From: Rhizophagus sp. LPA8_4_AMF
Taxonomy: Eukaryota; Glomeromycota; Glomeromycetes; Glomerales; Glomeraceae
Reading direction: 5' to 3'
DNA length: 45,580 nucleotides
Assembly: GCA_021464525.1 (NCBI GenBank)
Contig: JADRCO010000174.1
Location: 1-45,580, forward strand
Shown: positions 24,501 through 35,145 of the stretch, in pieces
How the letters are laid out: each line of letters opens with the position of its first letter
Numbering within the stretch: position 1 is the first letter of the stretch
Program-made: the position numbers and the translations under genes
Notes under the pieces: model-generated
Seen by the model: only the letters and a program-made list of their open reading frames with translations
The model's database searches: none
What the model was told of the DNA's origin: nothing

Positions 24501-26606
24501 AAAATGTAACTAAAGCTCTCAAAATTGTCGGAGGACATTTTTGAAAACCATATTCTTTAATAGTTATTTTTTTTTTTTTAACAGAAAATTAGTATATTAA
24601 AAATATAATTTAAAATGAAAGTGATAAATTTTGAATACCTTGATCTTCAGGTAACAATCCAAGAAGTTTGGCGCATTGAGGAAAAAGTTTTACAAGATAT
24701 TGCTTTTTAATTAATTCAAAATGAAATTTGGCAGAAGCAAATGCTGCATCAATTCCCATTCCTATAGCAATACCGTTATCAGGTTCAATACTTTCTATTG
24801 CAGGAAATTCATAATTTTCTGATGGTGGTATTGATCCAGCTGCTACATGTGCTAATCTAACTATACTGCCTAAATCTATTTGAATCAAATTTACCGCATC
24901 AGTAAATGTTGGTTGATGCGGATTCGAAAATAAAGGTCCTCGAGGATCACCTGGTAAAAAAAATGGTTATTATTTTTTTTTTTAAAAAAAGAAGAAATTC
25001 TCATTTCGAAATCTTACCTCGAATTAATTCTTGGCCTAGCGCAAGAGGAATATAACTTTTTCTCCATACTTTATCTTTTGTATACACTTTTTCATCCATA
25101 CTTCTCATTTGATCAAAAAAGAATATATCTAACGAAATAGCATTTGAATATAAATGTATGCATTCGTCTAATTCCATTGTTTGATCATTTAACCATAATA
25201 TCAAAAGTTGAAATCCTTGTATTCGAACTCGGGGATGATTTCCGTGATCGAGTAAAATTGATAATATATTGGCTTATTGTTTTAACAATAATTCAAATAT
25301 AAATATATTATTGAATAAGAATTATAAAAATTTTCTTTTATAGAAAAATAAGACCAAATACCTATTTGTTTTTTTTGCCATCCAATCCTTATTCTGTCAG
25401 GTATAAATAAAAATATTTTACGTAATAAAAGTAAGATCTTATTTAAATTTAAAAATTCCTTTGAGGTAAATGACAACGGTCGATCTGTTTTCTCTGTTTA
25501 TAAATTGTAAGATCAATGCTTATTTAATAATTTATTTATTCGAATTAATTGTTGAAAACAAAATTTTAAATTCTCACGTTTTATTTTATCCACTTGACTC
25601 ATAAATGATTTATAAACTACATCGAATACATCTTCAGCATTTTGTTGAAAAAATTGAGCCTGATCAAATTCACTTGCGGCATCTTACACATAAAAGATAA
25701 TATTTTTTTTTTTTGAACAAAATAAATTGAAAAATTCGGAAATAAAAAATAAAAAAATAATTTATTATTAGAATTTTGAAATAATTTCTCATATATAAAT
25801 TTAAAAATAAACTTACCTGTAAAACTCCATAATGATGCGATCCTAGATTTAGGCCTTTGCTTTATATCCAAAAATATCTTTGCTTTTTTTAATAACTTTT
25901 CCATTTTATCATCTTTTGTTTGAGATGTTTGAGGTGATATTAATAATTTTTGTTCTCTACTACCAATTTCAAATAGGAATTGTTTTCTTGGAGAAGAAAT
26001 TGACGAAGCACTAGAATTAACTGATTGATTTGAAGATGAATTTGTCCCATGTTGCATTCGTTTGTTATCTAAATTATTATTTGAATCAATATCAGATAAA
26101 CTATCACTGAAGTTTTCTTCAACTGTTGGCGATAAAGGAGAGGATTGCGAGGGGGAAACCGGAGAAAACTGTCCGTTATTAGAAGTACGTATACTTTTCT
26201 TTCGTAATAATCGCTGAAAATGCTGTTGTGTCGAATGCGATGATTGATTTTGAGAAGGTTGATTTTGAGGCTGTTGTTTAAATGGAGAATTAACGGCAAC
26301 TGGACTTGGAGGAGAAGTGTTTTGTATACTATTAGTAATATCTAATCTATTTGTATTTATTTCGGCTAATAAATCCTTTGGTCTTTGTGAAGAAAGAGAA
26401 GCACGTCTATGTAAGATTTGATTTATAGCAGTGGTGAATGTCTGTTTTGTTGAGCCACTAGAGCCATCTCCGTTACTGTGAGTGCCTCTTCGTTTTCTAA
26501 CAAGAGACACTGTTTTTTGTACTTTAGATCGTTCCCGCTGTTCATTATTTGTAGAACTTTCCTTAACATTATCGCTATTACTATTAATTATTTCGTCAGG
26601 ATCCAT
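18563..26606 (-). CDS. Ral GTPase-activating protein alpha-subunit homologue, 26 exons
   Basis: Catalytic subunit of a heterodimeric RalGAP-type complex (tuberin-related), expected to switch off a Ras-family GTPase. Exon starts, 5' to 3', are 26606, 25682, 25493, 25272, 24950, 24554, 24203, 23813, 23623, 23427, 22887, 22566, 22405, 22003, 21887, 21687, 21471, 21307, 21085, 20836, 20667, 20474, 20156, 19951, 19702 and 18988; the last exon ends at 18563. All 25 junctions are in phase, giving 1984 aa against about 2040 for human RALGAPA1. A disordered Ser/Gln-rich N terminus (about 1-255) is not in the animal protein. Family-like helical-repeat segments follow, such as LLDHGNHPRVRIQGFQLLILW and LPPIYEFAPWLLEACDLPL. 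The Rap-GAP domain (about 1750-1950) holds GWEIDLATHPGYLGGLERN, RMPTD, HVGNDHVHIIWNE and PPFGPL. Asn1849 in HVGND is the expected catalytic Asn thumb. Basic Ser/Thr sites (RKRRGT, RRAS, RRTLS) could take Akt- or PKA-type kinases. The 35-nt exon 22003-21969 is the least certain. Confidence 0.93.
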
Positions 26607-29600
26607 CCGTTGTTATTTTGTTAGAAAACGGTCGTGTCACTTACCTATTTTTGTGGTAATCAGGTTTAATTTCTGCTGTGTCACATGAAATTAATACGAA
26701 TTGAACATGGAATTCATGATATTTTTACACGGTTACACGGAAAATAAAATTCAAGAACGGCTCATGTACACAATTTTTAGTTTCCTTTCTGATTAATAAA
26801 TAAAGCACAATAGCATATACTTCAAAATATGATAAATCAAGATACATCGTGAAAATCTGTAGTAAAACATGCGACCAGATTTCCTGAAAATGGTTCCCAG
26901 GGAACTTTGAGAAGCAATTATATTTAGTATTAAGACAATCCGGGGAGTTGGGTATTAATGGCGTACGATTTTCACGGAGACCGCAAATGAAAATTACCCA
27001 ACTTTTTATAAATTTTTCAAATCATAACAAGTAACAATAGATCACATTAAAGACAAAATTATATATATATTATGGTAATTGTTACAAATTTATCAGATCG
27101 CATACAGAACTAACTAACAGGAGTAGTCAGGGAAGGTATTTAAGTTTAGACGCGTTCTTTCTCTAGTAAATCACGTGATGCAGAAATTTAAACAAGAAAA
27201 AAAGATGATTAAACTTGTACTTTTGGAAGTAATTTATGCAATTAAAACATTAATCTAGCCTTTTCGCATCTGCTAAATTAAACTGCTCAAAATATCTAAT
27301 CAGCTTAACAATATTAATGAGGCTGTACGAACTAAACGAGTTCTAGAACCGGCCGATCAACCCTTCGTACCGTAAATTCTTGATTTAACATGAATACATA
27401 TAATAATTTGGTTCCCTCATTTACAAAAAAAATTATTCACTTTCTATAACAAACAACTTTTTTGTTTCATCAGTATTATTTCCTTAACGTGACCACCCTA
27501 CAAGGAGATTAAAAGAGTAATCCTTCCTTGCTCAGTTTTCTCCGTAATCCTTGAAAATGGATACGGCTCATCTTCCATAATTAATAATACTTCCTGCTAA
27601 GTCTATATAAATAACAAGAAAAGCTATATCTGATATACCATTTTTAATTTTGTTAATTCAGATTGATTAAAATAATTTAGAAGACTATTCATTTCTATTA
27701 TAGATAGATAATCAATCACGAGGATAAGTCATATTGGATATACTTGTCCATTTACAGTAAATCTAATTTCTTTTTTCTCATACTCTGAAAATCCTCGGCC
27801 TTATTATTAAACTTCCCAAAAAGTCTTTGAAATGCATTCTGACATTATTTAACCGATTTAAATATCATTTTATAAAATTTATTTGGTCGATTTTTAGTAA
27901 AGATGAACAAGAAAAAGCGTATGCCCGCAGCCATCTGACCCTGATTCATTAAATTTCACCAAAGAATACATCACACACATAAATAAGAATTAACAAATAA
28001 AAAAAGGATCGGTAAGATTATAAAGCAGTTGAGTCTTCACAGGGCCAATCCTTATAATTGTTTTTATCAATAAAAACACGTTTTTTTTGTATGCGTATAA
28101 AGTGTAATTGTCACTAACGTTGGTACAAACTTTATTTAAAGCATATATTTAGTAAATTAAGGCTGGTCTGATCCCCGTCCAAGTAAAAGACTGGACCCAA
28201 TCCTAGCTGAGTAAATTTTTAAAAACAATCTATGGTAAATATAAGGTGAATAAAATAAGATAGTTGTGCACATTATTTGTGTTATGTATAATATCATTAA
28301 TACACGCTCATTATTATTTAATATCAATTTATAGTTAAATATAATATATAGTTTATTTAGTAATTAAAGATTCTAATGTTATAATACAAATAAATTTATT
28401 TATTTTAGTTAAATAACTTAGTAATAAATGGGTTAAACTAGATCTTTTAACTTGTATAGCTTGGTATAAATAAAATAAGTCATTTCAACTTAATTGTTTA
28501 TTTAATATTCACTTATTCAGTATTGAGGGGGAAGATTTAAACAAAAAAAATTTAAAAATTATGATAGAGTTTAAGCAGCAGAATCAAAGAGGCATAAGAG
28601 GTATTTAAACAAGGATATATATATATATGTGTTGCTTATTCTTTTAAATAAGAATTATTACTTTTAGATAATAAATTTAATAATATAACTTTAATTTACA
28701 ATATTTTGTTACTTTTTTCAATAGGTTATGTCTATAATGGGTGGAGGGAAAATGAATGCTGTCCAAACTGTGTTATTGTGTTACTCTTACAAGATCATAC
28801 AATTAAGAGAAACTAGTAAATGTTTGACCTGGCTACATCCAAAATACTACATAGTACATATGTTATTGAAAATAACTACATATAGCTGGGAAATTTTACA
28901 CTTAGTTGTTATATTCATTTTACTAGACAGAAAAAATTGTGTATAATAAAGAAGGCGAATTACCGTTGCAAATTTCAATATTATTAAATCAACACTTTAT
29001 TGTAACTGTTTTTAACTTGATATTCCTCAAAAAAGAAAAATACACGAGAGATATAATGATAAAGTAATTAAATAATTATAATTACATAAGAAATTCTTAT
29101 CATCCTAACAACTTTGTAATGAACATTATTTTGGCTTTTACATCTTTCGAATATCAGAATTTGAATTGCAAATGATGTAGAATTTTAATTTCTTATTTTC
29201 ACAGAAAGTAAATTCAAAATATTTAATGAATATCATGATTCCATCTCACTTTTCCGTCAAATGGAGTCTTTGAATGCTCTTCCAATATTATTTTAAGTTC
29301 TGAAAAAGTTATAATTATTGTTTATTATGCTTAAGCTAACCACAGCGTAATAAATCAAAATATTTTGTTCATTTAGATAACTTCAAATGATGGATTAACC
29401 TCTGATAGGAAAGTATGATTCTGATAAAGAAACCAAGAGTAGGATCAATTCCTCGGAGCTTCCTTTCAATTTGCATTTTTTGAGTCTATTCCTACCTCAT
29501 AATCAAAGCGGTAAGTCCTTTTCTGATGATTCTATTATCTGTGATTGTAATAGATATAGTTTTGTTTTTTTGTAGGTAACGATCCGCCGATCTGAATTTT

Positions 29601-29854
29601 ACGTGTCGGAGCTTGTGTAACATTAGTGCACGCGTTTACATATAATATATTTATAAACTAAAATTTTTTACATAAATTGACTAAATTGGCCGCAGTTAGT
29701 ACGGTATGACGAAATACTTTTATAAATGGAGTAAAACTTGGAAATAACTTTGCATCGATCTGAAAAAAAATTTTTTTTTTTCATAATTTATAGCTTTTTT
29801 TTTATACATTTTTATTTCTTTTTATATGCTAATAATTTCTAGTATAAATTAAAG
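26607..29854. other. Divergent intergenic region between RalGAP alpha and LisH genes
   Basis: About 3.2 kb between divergent genes, so both promoters should lie here. It contains a palindromic E-box TCACGTGA (27171-27178), a 20-bp palindrome of 9-bp arms (28059-28078, arms TGTTTTTAT/ATAAAAACA) and a possible small spliced frame at 28561-28816. No tRNA, other RNA gene or transposon was recognised. Confidence 0.55.
28561..28816 (+). other. Possible small two-exon reading frame (43 aa), function unknown
   Basis: ATG at 28561 opens 40 nt to a GTATTT donor; the acceptor TTTTTTCAATAG ends at 28724 and the join continues in phase to a TAG at 28814-28816. The product would contain YNGWRENECCPNC, a Cys-rich motif, followed by a hydrophobic VIVLLL stretch. 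This is a hand-made join with no family match. It could be a small secreted or membrane peptide, an exon of a decayed gene, or chance. The unspliced 72-codon frame at 28728-28946 uses a different reading frame. Confidence 0.15.
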
Positions 29855-30734
29855 ATGGCACAACCAATAACCTCTGAAGAATTTCGTAAAAGAGCCAAAC
29901 GTTTACTTGAAGCGTTCGTTTATGATTATTTGAGAAAATCTGGATGTACTGATACAGCTAGAACATATTTCGAAGAGGTTGGTCTTGATAATTGGCCTCC
30001 TGAATGGTTAATTACCGTAATTAGAAATGAAATTATAACAAAAAAACAAGAAAACGAAGTTGTAAAAGAAAGAAAGAAAAAAGTCCAATTGCATCACGTA
30101 AGTTTATCAAGTATATAGTGATGTTGTAAAAAGTAAAAGATGTACAAAAAAGTTCATCTAATAATGAAATTTATGAAGAGGGGTAATAAAGGAGAACATG
30201 CTAACGATGATGATGAAAATAAGGAAGAAGAAAATGAAGAATATATTGAAGGTGATATAGTAAAAATGATGACAATAAAATAATTTTTTAAACCAAATTT
30301 TTTAAAAATACAAGAACTTGTAAGTTTGAAGACTATTAAAGAATTTTGAAATTACAGCGAATACAGGAGAAACTCAGAAAGAAAATAATGAAGAAATTCG
30401 GAAAGATACAAATTTCAAGGATGTAGAAGAACACGTAGAAGATGATCCAGAAGATGATCCAACAACAGGCGATGTCACCAGACATAACTATCATTATTCT
30501 AATGAAGTCATGGAGACAACTTCAACTGATACAACTCTATTACCATCTTTTAATAAATCTTCTTTCGGGTATTCTACTCAAACGACGTTTTCAAATAATG
30601 AACTTCCTAGTATACCATTACCATTGGATGTTCCGGGTGGATTTCTCAATGAGTGGTGGTTAACTTTCTGGGATTTGTTTAGTAGTTTGCAGGAACGTAA
30701 TTCGAGAATATCTTACGGTAATTCCTTTGAATAA
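29855..30734 (+). CDS. LisH-domain protein (LUFS/Flo8-like), 3 exons
   Basis: Small protein with an N-terminal LisH dimerisation motif at about residues 12-42 (RLLEAFVYDYLRKSGCTDTA). Exons are 29855-30097, 30179-30251 and 30358-30734 (230 aa, in phase). The middle exon codes only Asp/Glu/Asn-rich linker. The C-terminal segment PLDVPGGFLNEWWLTFWDLF (about 194-213) matches the second half of the LUFS module found in LEUNIG, SSBP and yeast Flo8, where a LisH is followed by a Trp-rich (F/L)xEWWxxFWD helix. In those proteins the two parts pack together, though here they are separated by about 140 low-complexity residues instead of a few. It probably acts as a transcriptional co-regulator by family analogy. 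The second-exon acceptor was chosen because a CTAAT branch-like site lies 19 bases upstream and the phase fits. No DNA-binding domain or WD repeats follow. Confidence 0.75.
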
Positions 30735-31186
30735 ATACTTAGCATCTAACTCTTTAAAGCAATTAAATTTCGGTACACTTGCTTTTTAATAAATAAGATA
30801 TATATCTGTGATACAGTAAACGAATAATTAATTCAATAATAACGATGTTCGGAAATTTGAATTTTTAAATTAATACAAAATACTATAAATTAATTTTATT
30901 CATCATAGATAAATTATAAAATATAATAGATAGTTACACCAGGGGATATCTAATCATTCAATCTAATGCATCTTCCTCTATTTATCACACCCTTCACCTT
31001 TAATCCTATTTGTCACCTTTATATAATTTATAACATTGCTAATGTATTATTGTAGTTTATTAGAGAGAATAAATATTCCCCTGGTTTAAGATATAAAATA
31101 TATTAAATTAATTAAATATTATTATATAAATTAGAATAAAAATATTATTATTATTATTAAGCTTTATAATTAGATTTTTTTTTTTT
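30735..31186. other. Convergent 3' spacer
   Basis: About 450 bp between the converging LisH (+) and methyltransferase (-) genes. AT-rich, with a TTA/ATT microsatellite near 31144-31159 and a T-run near 31176. Nothing coding was seen. Confidence 0.6.
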
Positions 31187-32212
31187 TTAGCCTACTTTCG
31201 TTGCCCATATCCTATGTTTACAAAAATAGGATTCAACCTTATTTACCTCAATCACTATTTTTTTAGCTATATCATCATAATCTTTTTTTCTTATTGATTT
31301 TGTAGTTATTAAGGTTCTTAAAATTAAAGAAATAACCAATTCAGCACCCCATTCACCTAATTTATAATCCCAAACACCAACGGGACATTTACGTACATCT
31401 TTTTGAATATCCTTCACTTGATTCGTTGAATTTAATAACTTTGGTAATTCCAACACCAAGTAAGGATTTATTTTATGGGATCTCAATGATGCGCGAACTA
31501 CACAGAAAAGGAGAAATTAATATTCGCAAATTCAATTTATTTTTTAAAAAAAAGAAAAGATAATATTGATGTACATACATTTTTCCATATGTTTGGTCAT
31601 AACGGGAGTTTCAGGACCTTCACCATATAATTTTAATTCAGCTTCCATAATTTCCAAGTAACCACCAGGTTTAAGTATACGAATTAATTCAGGTATAACA
31701 ATTTCTTTCCATTGAGAACTAGAATACCATAGTATAGCGGAATGTACAAATATAAAATCAAAAAAATTATTTTCAAAAGGTATTTTATCATTTAACGTCT
31801 TTGATTTAATAAATTCAACATTTAAAGGTTTTTGTAATGGAAAACATGATACTGATTCTACTCCATAGAAAATGGAACTTTTAAAATCGCTTGACATTTC
31901 ACAAGTCCAAGTTCCCGGGCCACACCTTTAAAAAAATTAAAAACAATTAGATTGGGACAAATTAAGGAAAAAAAATAAAAGAATATATTAATAGGTCATG
32001 TACCTGAAGTCTAAAACTTTAGCACCTTTTTGTAAACGTTCAGTTACGGGAGAAGAATAATTTCCATCAAATATCGTTCGATACACATCATGAGAATATT
32101 GTAATCTATCTTTTTCTAATTCATCTAGACTTAATAACCTCTTGGTACTTCTACGAAAAATGTACCTATGAAAAATGTTAAGATTTGGTATGTTTGATTT
32201 TAATAATTTCAT
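31187..32212 (-). CDS. Class I SAM-dependent methyltransferase, 3 exons
   Basis: Exons are 32212-32004, 31925-31579 and 31497-31187, giving 288 aa with all phases consistent. The fold is recognised from motif I, VLDFRCGPGTWT (about residues 66-77), spread over the first intron; the acidic residue after beta-2 (GVES); IPFENNFFDFIFVHSAILW, which corresponds to the LPFPDNSFDxV motif; and LIRILKPGGYLEIMEAEL, the usual beta-5 region. The substrate cannot be predicted. The first motif reads D-F-R-C-G instead of the common D-x-G-C-G, so the first Gly of the loop is Arg; whether this affects SAM binding is unknown, and a slightly different first splice could change that residue. The ATG is preceded by a long T/A tract (antisense 32213-32250). 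Similar small methyltransferases form large families in mycorrhizal fungi, from general knowledge. Confidence 0.85.
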
Positions 32213-33427
32213 TTTTTTTTTTTTTTTTTTTTTTTTAAATAAAAAAAAAAAGTGTCTAGTGTGTCTACAATATATTTAGTATAAAGGCTTTTGGTAGGTT
32301 TGAATATTAAGGAAATAGACTAAAAAGCAAGCCATGTAGCTAGAAGTTTTAAGGATTTATCTATTACAAAAGTTCGTAATGATTTTTTTTTAAAAAAATT
32401 TAATCAAAGATTTGAAAAATGAATTTTTATATATAAAACTTAAAATAATGATTTGAATTTAAATAAATATATATATTTATATATGGAATCTAAAATTATG
32501 GTTGATATTAATTATTCTTGTTATATTCTTTTCCTTTTTATGTTGATTTTAATTATAGATTTTCGCTGATTTTCGCGTCTTAATTTATTTTTGAATTTTT
32601 GTCGATTAAATCCAATACTTTCATTTAAAATTACTAATTGGAAAATCGTATATCGCATTTTTTAAAAAATTGACAACCAAAAATTAAAAATAAAAAGGAT
32701 CATTACCATTAAAGTTATCATTATATACGGTCGGGAAGGACGGGAAGGCGGGACTTATCTCTATACTAGTAATAATAAGGAATCAATTTTTCGTTTCATG
32801 AGGATTATAATGAATTCTCAATAAATAAACTTTGATCGATCTTTCTTCCAAACCAGGAATATTTTAATTATACCGGAATCGAACGCTATCAATCTTCATT
32901 TTATCATACTACATCATTGAATCAATATTTTATTTGATCATGTGCGTTATAAAAAAACATTTGAACATCTGAATCATTTGGTAACTCGGATTTCTAAAAT
33001 AATTTACATTATGAGCATTATAAAATAAACTTAAATTATTTACAGTATAATATATAATGATACCGTGCAATTAGTCAATAATAATGAAAGTGGTAATATA
33101 TATATAAATACACACGATTCAAAAATTATTTCGACTCGAATGTTAATGATTTATTACATTTTCTTATATATTGTAAATAAAAAAATAATACACTTCCTTA
33201 TATATAATGATTTAATTATTTTTTTTTTATGAGTAAAATAATAATGAATGAAATCTAATTTCATTATATTTCTCGATATATGTGTATGAAACTTTTTTAG
33301 ATTATAAAATAAAATAAAAATACGAAAGAAAAAAAATAAAATAAAAAAAATACTAAATAATAATATAAATAATATATAAATAAAATGTATAAATAATATT
33401 ATACAACACTTTTTTTTTTATCTCTAA
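32213..33427. other. Intergenic stretch, no gene seen
   Basis: About 1.2 kb between the methyltransferase start and the 3' end of the first tandem membrane-protein gene. It opens with a T-run and A-run, then is AT-rich throughout except a short G-rich patch with repeated CGGGAAGG/CGGGA units at about 32731-32755. No frame or RNA gene was recognised. Confidence 0.6.
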
Positions 33428-34657
33428 TCAAACAACATGTTTTAATTTATCAGTATCGTCAGATTGGTCAATAAATTTTTGTAAATCATCATTATTAAAT
33501 CCAAAAGTTTCCTCTTTTCCTTTAGGTTTATCATGTTTAGAAGATTCACTTTCGTTTCTTCCCATTTCATTTGTTCTATTACTTGAAGATCCATCTGTTT
33601 CATCTTGTCGAACAATTTGAATTTGTCTATAATTAAGATCATTTTGTTTAACACTTTGATATCCATCACGATTACCTCCTCCGTTATTAAATGCTTGATA
33701 TTCTTCATCGCCATCATCATTAAATATATCAATTAAAGTTTCTTTTGGAATGATCATTGTAATACCAGTCAAGAGTATTCCCATGAACATAACCCACATA
33801 CAAATTAAATTCGCTAACCGAGTTTGGCAAACATATCGTAATCCTGGTTCCTCATAATCATAATTTGTTGGACAATAAAATGGAATATCACCTAACTCAT
33901 TTATCGTAAAGATCGTATAAATGGCTGTTAAAAATAAACGAAAAGGTATTAGATTTGAAAATCTTTCAAAAATAAAGAGAGAGAGAAACGTATAGATAGT
34001 AGTAACTTACTTGGAATAACTAACCATAATACAGTCGCCAAACTAAATAAATAAAAATAGGGAAAAAATTTATGTCGATGTTTTTAATAAAATCATATAA
34101 ATTTCTTAAATTTCTTAATCATATTTTTTCTTTTTTTTTCATACCTAAATTCCTTGCTCAAATCTTCTCTAGCAAAATAGCAGCAACAACAAAAAATGAG
34201 GAACGCTAATACTATAATAATATAATAATGAAATTTTATTTTAGTATCAATCCAAAAAATTGTGTTAAATGAACTCTTAATATAATATACTCACAAAGTT
34301 GAAATAAAGCAAGAGATAAATATCTAAAATATTGAGTATACTTTCGTTATTATTATTAGAAGGATGAACTAAAGTCAAGTTGTTTTTTATTTAAAATACT
34401 TACGTATATTCAATATATTTATTATAAAGGATATTATGTTCATCAAATAATCTTAATTTTTGTATTTCTAAAAAAAAAAGGAGCAACAAATTAATAAATT
34501 AAGATCAAATAAAATAAAATAAAATAAAATAAAAAATGTTATCTGTACCTAGAATAGGACAAATAAAAATTAAGGGAAGTTCAGCAAACATTAAACAAAA
34601 AATACTACATATAATGGGGCATGCTAAAATATCTTTTAAAGCCATTTTATTATACAT
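33428..34657 (-). CDS. Tandem four-TM protein, copy A (265 aa), unrecognised family
   Basis: Exons are 34657-34549, 34467-34404, 34323-34295, 34211-34145, 34042-34011 and 33924-33428 (109, 64, 29, 67, 32 and 497 nt), all in phase. I do not recognise the family. Four hydrophobic segments are visible: about residues 10-35, 58-80, 90-108 and 138-160. TM2 ends in a run of four cysteines (C75-C78). Between TM3 and TM4 lies ELGDIPFYCPTNYDY followed by RYVCQTRLANL; the two Cys (118 and 133) could pair if the loop is lumenal. The tail of about 100 residues (from 162) is polar, Asp/Asn/Ser-rich and probably cytosolic; it is missing from the other two copies. An in-frame ATG at 34645 is an alternative start. 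Two further copies lie directly upstream on the same strand. Confidence 0.75.
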
Positions 34658-34860
34658 GTAATTTTTTTTTTCTTTAGGAAAAAAGGTGAAAAAGGAATCA
34701 TAAAAATTGATGAGTAATATATAAACTGATGAGTAAACAATAAGAGTTTTAGTTAAGAATATTAATTTGATGATCTCTTTTGTAATTTAAACTTCCGATT
34801 TAAGATTGATCACGGCAAAATCAGTATATTACCGCAATAGGTATAGGTTCTCGTATCTGT

Positions 34861-34879
34861 CTTACCTGTACTTACCTGA
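34861..34879 (-). promoter_or_regulatory. Two adjacent splice-donor consensus sites in the 5' region of copy A
   Basis: On the minus strand this reads TCAGGTAAGTACAGGTAAG: two CAG|GTAAG donors ten bases apart, about 205-220 bp upstream of the copy A start. With the pyrimidine-rich tract just before that start, they suggest a 5'UTR intron with alternative donors. No coding capacity is implied. Confidence 0.35.
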
Positions 34880-34951
34880 TAGATAATGCATGGTCTAAGG
34901 CCCCACATCAAAAAAAGGCATCAATGGACCGTCACGCAGGGGACATGTTGT

Positions 34952-34977
34952 TATAGTGTGACGGTTGTCACACTATA
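34952..34977. repeat. Perfect 11-bp hairpin, GGTT loop
   Basis: TATAGTGTGAC and GTCACACTATA flank the loop GGTT. The stem is perfect and unlike the surrounding low-GC sequence. It lies between copies A and B, about 300 bp upstream of the copy A start. It could be an inverted pair of protein-binding half-sites (GTGTGAC/GTCACAC) or a remnant of a mobile element. Confidence 0.6.
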
Positions 34978-35145
34978 CCATACTTGATTATTATAAATCA
35001 ATGACACTTGGATGTATCGTAATTGGGCTGTTATCATGCTGTTTTACTGTTTTATAATTATTACTATATTTACCCCCTGTTTGACAATTTTTACAATCAC
35101 AATTGTTAAATTTAGTTTATTTTAATTTAACAATAATACAGTAAA

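Larger units (their letters stand above)
34658..35145. other. Spacer between tandem copies A and B
   Basis: About 490 bp holding the presumed promoter and 5'UTR of copy A. It contains a duplicated splice-donor-like sequence (34861-34879) and an 11-bp perfect hairpin (34952-34977). A pyrimidine-rich tract ending in AAAG lies just before the copy A start on the minus strand and could be a 5'UTR acceptor. Confidence 0.55.

Noticed and set aside
28728-28946. Unspliced 72-codon frame in the RalGAP-LisH gap
   Set aside because: No recognisable motif; an alternative spliced frame over the same bases looks at least as good, and neither has real support.
29220-29310. Short minus-strand stretch that could read ILEEHSKTPFDGKVRW
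   Set aside because: It looks coding-like but has no partner exons or family match that I can name; too short to call.
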